From NCBI RefSeq assembly GCF_029892965.1, contig NZ_JARXWN010000005.1, positions 186,001 to 250,000 on the forward strand: a DNA stretch of 64,000 nucleotides, read 5' to 3'. Position 1 is the stretch's first letter. Each line of letters opens with the position of its first letter. The translations under genes were made by a program, and so were the position numbers. This DNA is from Dysgonomonas sp. PF1-14. GTDB taxonomy: Bacteria > Bacteroidota > Bacteroidia > Bacteroidales > Dysgonomonadaceae. Of the stretch, positions 63,749-64,000 are shown piece by piece. Below the pieces are notes generated by a model. The model did not search any database. It worked only from the letters and a program-made list of their open reading frames with translations, and had not been told where the DNA came from.

Positions 63749-64000
63749 ATTAAAAAATCAGCGGAGCTAATTGATAAATAGGCGAATCCAATTCGGTTAA
63801 TAACAAAAAAAGTAATGAAAAGTAAAAACGGTGCAAATCCGTTACTTTCGTTACTTTTTAGTTAAAATTGGCGCTAGATGTAGGGGCAGATCCTTGTGTC
63901 TGCCCGAATGAAAAAAGCGGGTGAACACATGGGTTCGTCCCTACAGGAAGAAAAAGTAATGAAGAGTAAAAACAATGAAATTCGTTACATTCGTTACATT
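63749..64000. repeat. Right-edge repeat block
   Basis: No gene in the last 250 bases. TTTTAGTTAAAAT (63856-63868) is preceded by CGTTACTTTCGTTACTT. At 63880-63944 an imperfect inverted repeat begins GTAGGGGCAGATCC and ends GGGTTCGTCCCTAC, resembling a widespread intergenic palindrome. The last bases, CGTTACATTCGTTACATT, look like the start of another copy of the TTTTAGTTAAAAT unit, cut by the window end. Confidence 0.7.

Overview
The window reads as an AT-rich chromosome segment of a Bacteroidales bacterium, most likely Dysgonomonas or a close relative. This is inferred from gene content, not from a database match. Indicators are a Bacteroides-type tryptophanase, the purH-mreBCD-mrdA-rodA cluster, a Rho factor with a long disordered insert, an Hc1-like histone gene, promoters of the form TTTG-N19/21-TAnnTTTG, and CTnDOT-type tra genes.

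Positions 1-30.7 kb are mostly housekeeping. They hold a partial pyrK, tnaA, a small XRE regulator facing an unusual motif-rich intergenic region, a secreted C69 peptidase, an iron/cobalamin-type ABC permease and ATPase, the cell-shape operon (MreB, MreC, MreD, PBP2, RodA) led by purH, a cation efflux pump, rho, tRNA-Cys with an integrase scar beside it, rlpA, a large PEP/pyruvate-binding receiver protein, rpoZ, bamD, sufCDS (without sufB), exonuclease III, a Met/His heptad-repeat secreted protein, and an MlaFE-type lipid transporter pair.

Positions 30.8-54.3 kb are accessory and look like a damaged conjugative transposon. The left side is a junk junction: a frameshifted integrase fragment and the tail of an SF1 helicase abut a traA (ParA) gene that has lost its N-terminus. 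After that traB-traO and traQ are intact, but traP is missing and no relaxase or coupling protein is visible. Cargo follows: a fused nucleotidyltransferase-HEPN gene overlapping a NYN-LOTUS gene, two secreted proteins, a pcfK/pcfJ cluster, umuD - unknown gene - umuC, the Hc1-like histone, and an IntDOT-like integrase that points away from tRNA-Arg(TCT).

Positions 54.5-64 kb return to the chromosome (tRNA-Arg, NUDIX hydrolase, trhO) and then enter a second accessory stretch. This holds an AbiEii/HTH toxin-antitoxin pair, a DUF4099/DUF3945 protein with a stand-alone DUF4099 paralogue, a topoisomerase III gene with an in-frame TGA and a Phe in place of the catalytic Tyr, an internally deleted IS982-family element, a frameshifted LytTR gene, and intergenic repeats.

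The least explained signals are: eight copies of ATTTTAACTAAAA, all outside genes and absent from the conjugative element; the unknown gene between umuD and umuC, which has a TNT-like PWFGxPGGG segment; the NYN-LOTUS/MNT-HEPN couple; the TACATTTG-like motif cluster at 2.5-3.0 kb; and the decayed topoisomerase.
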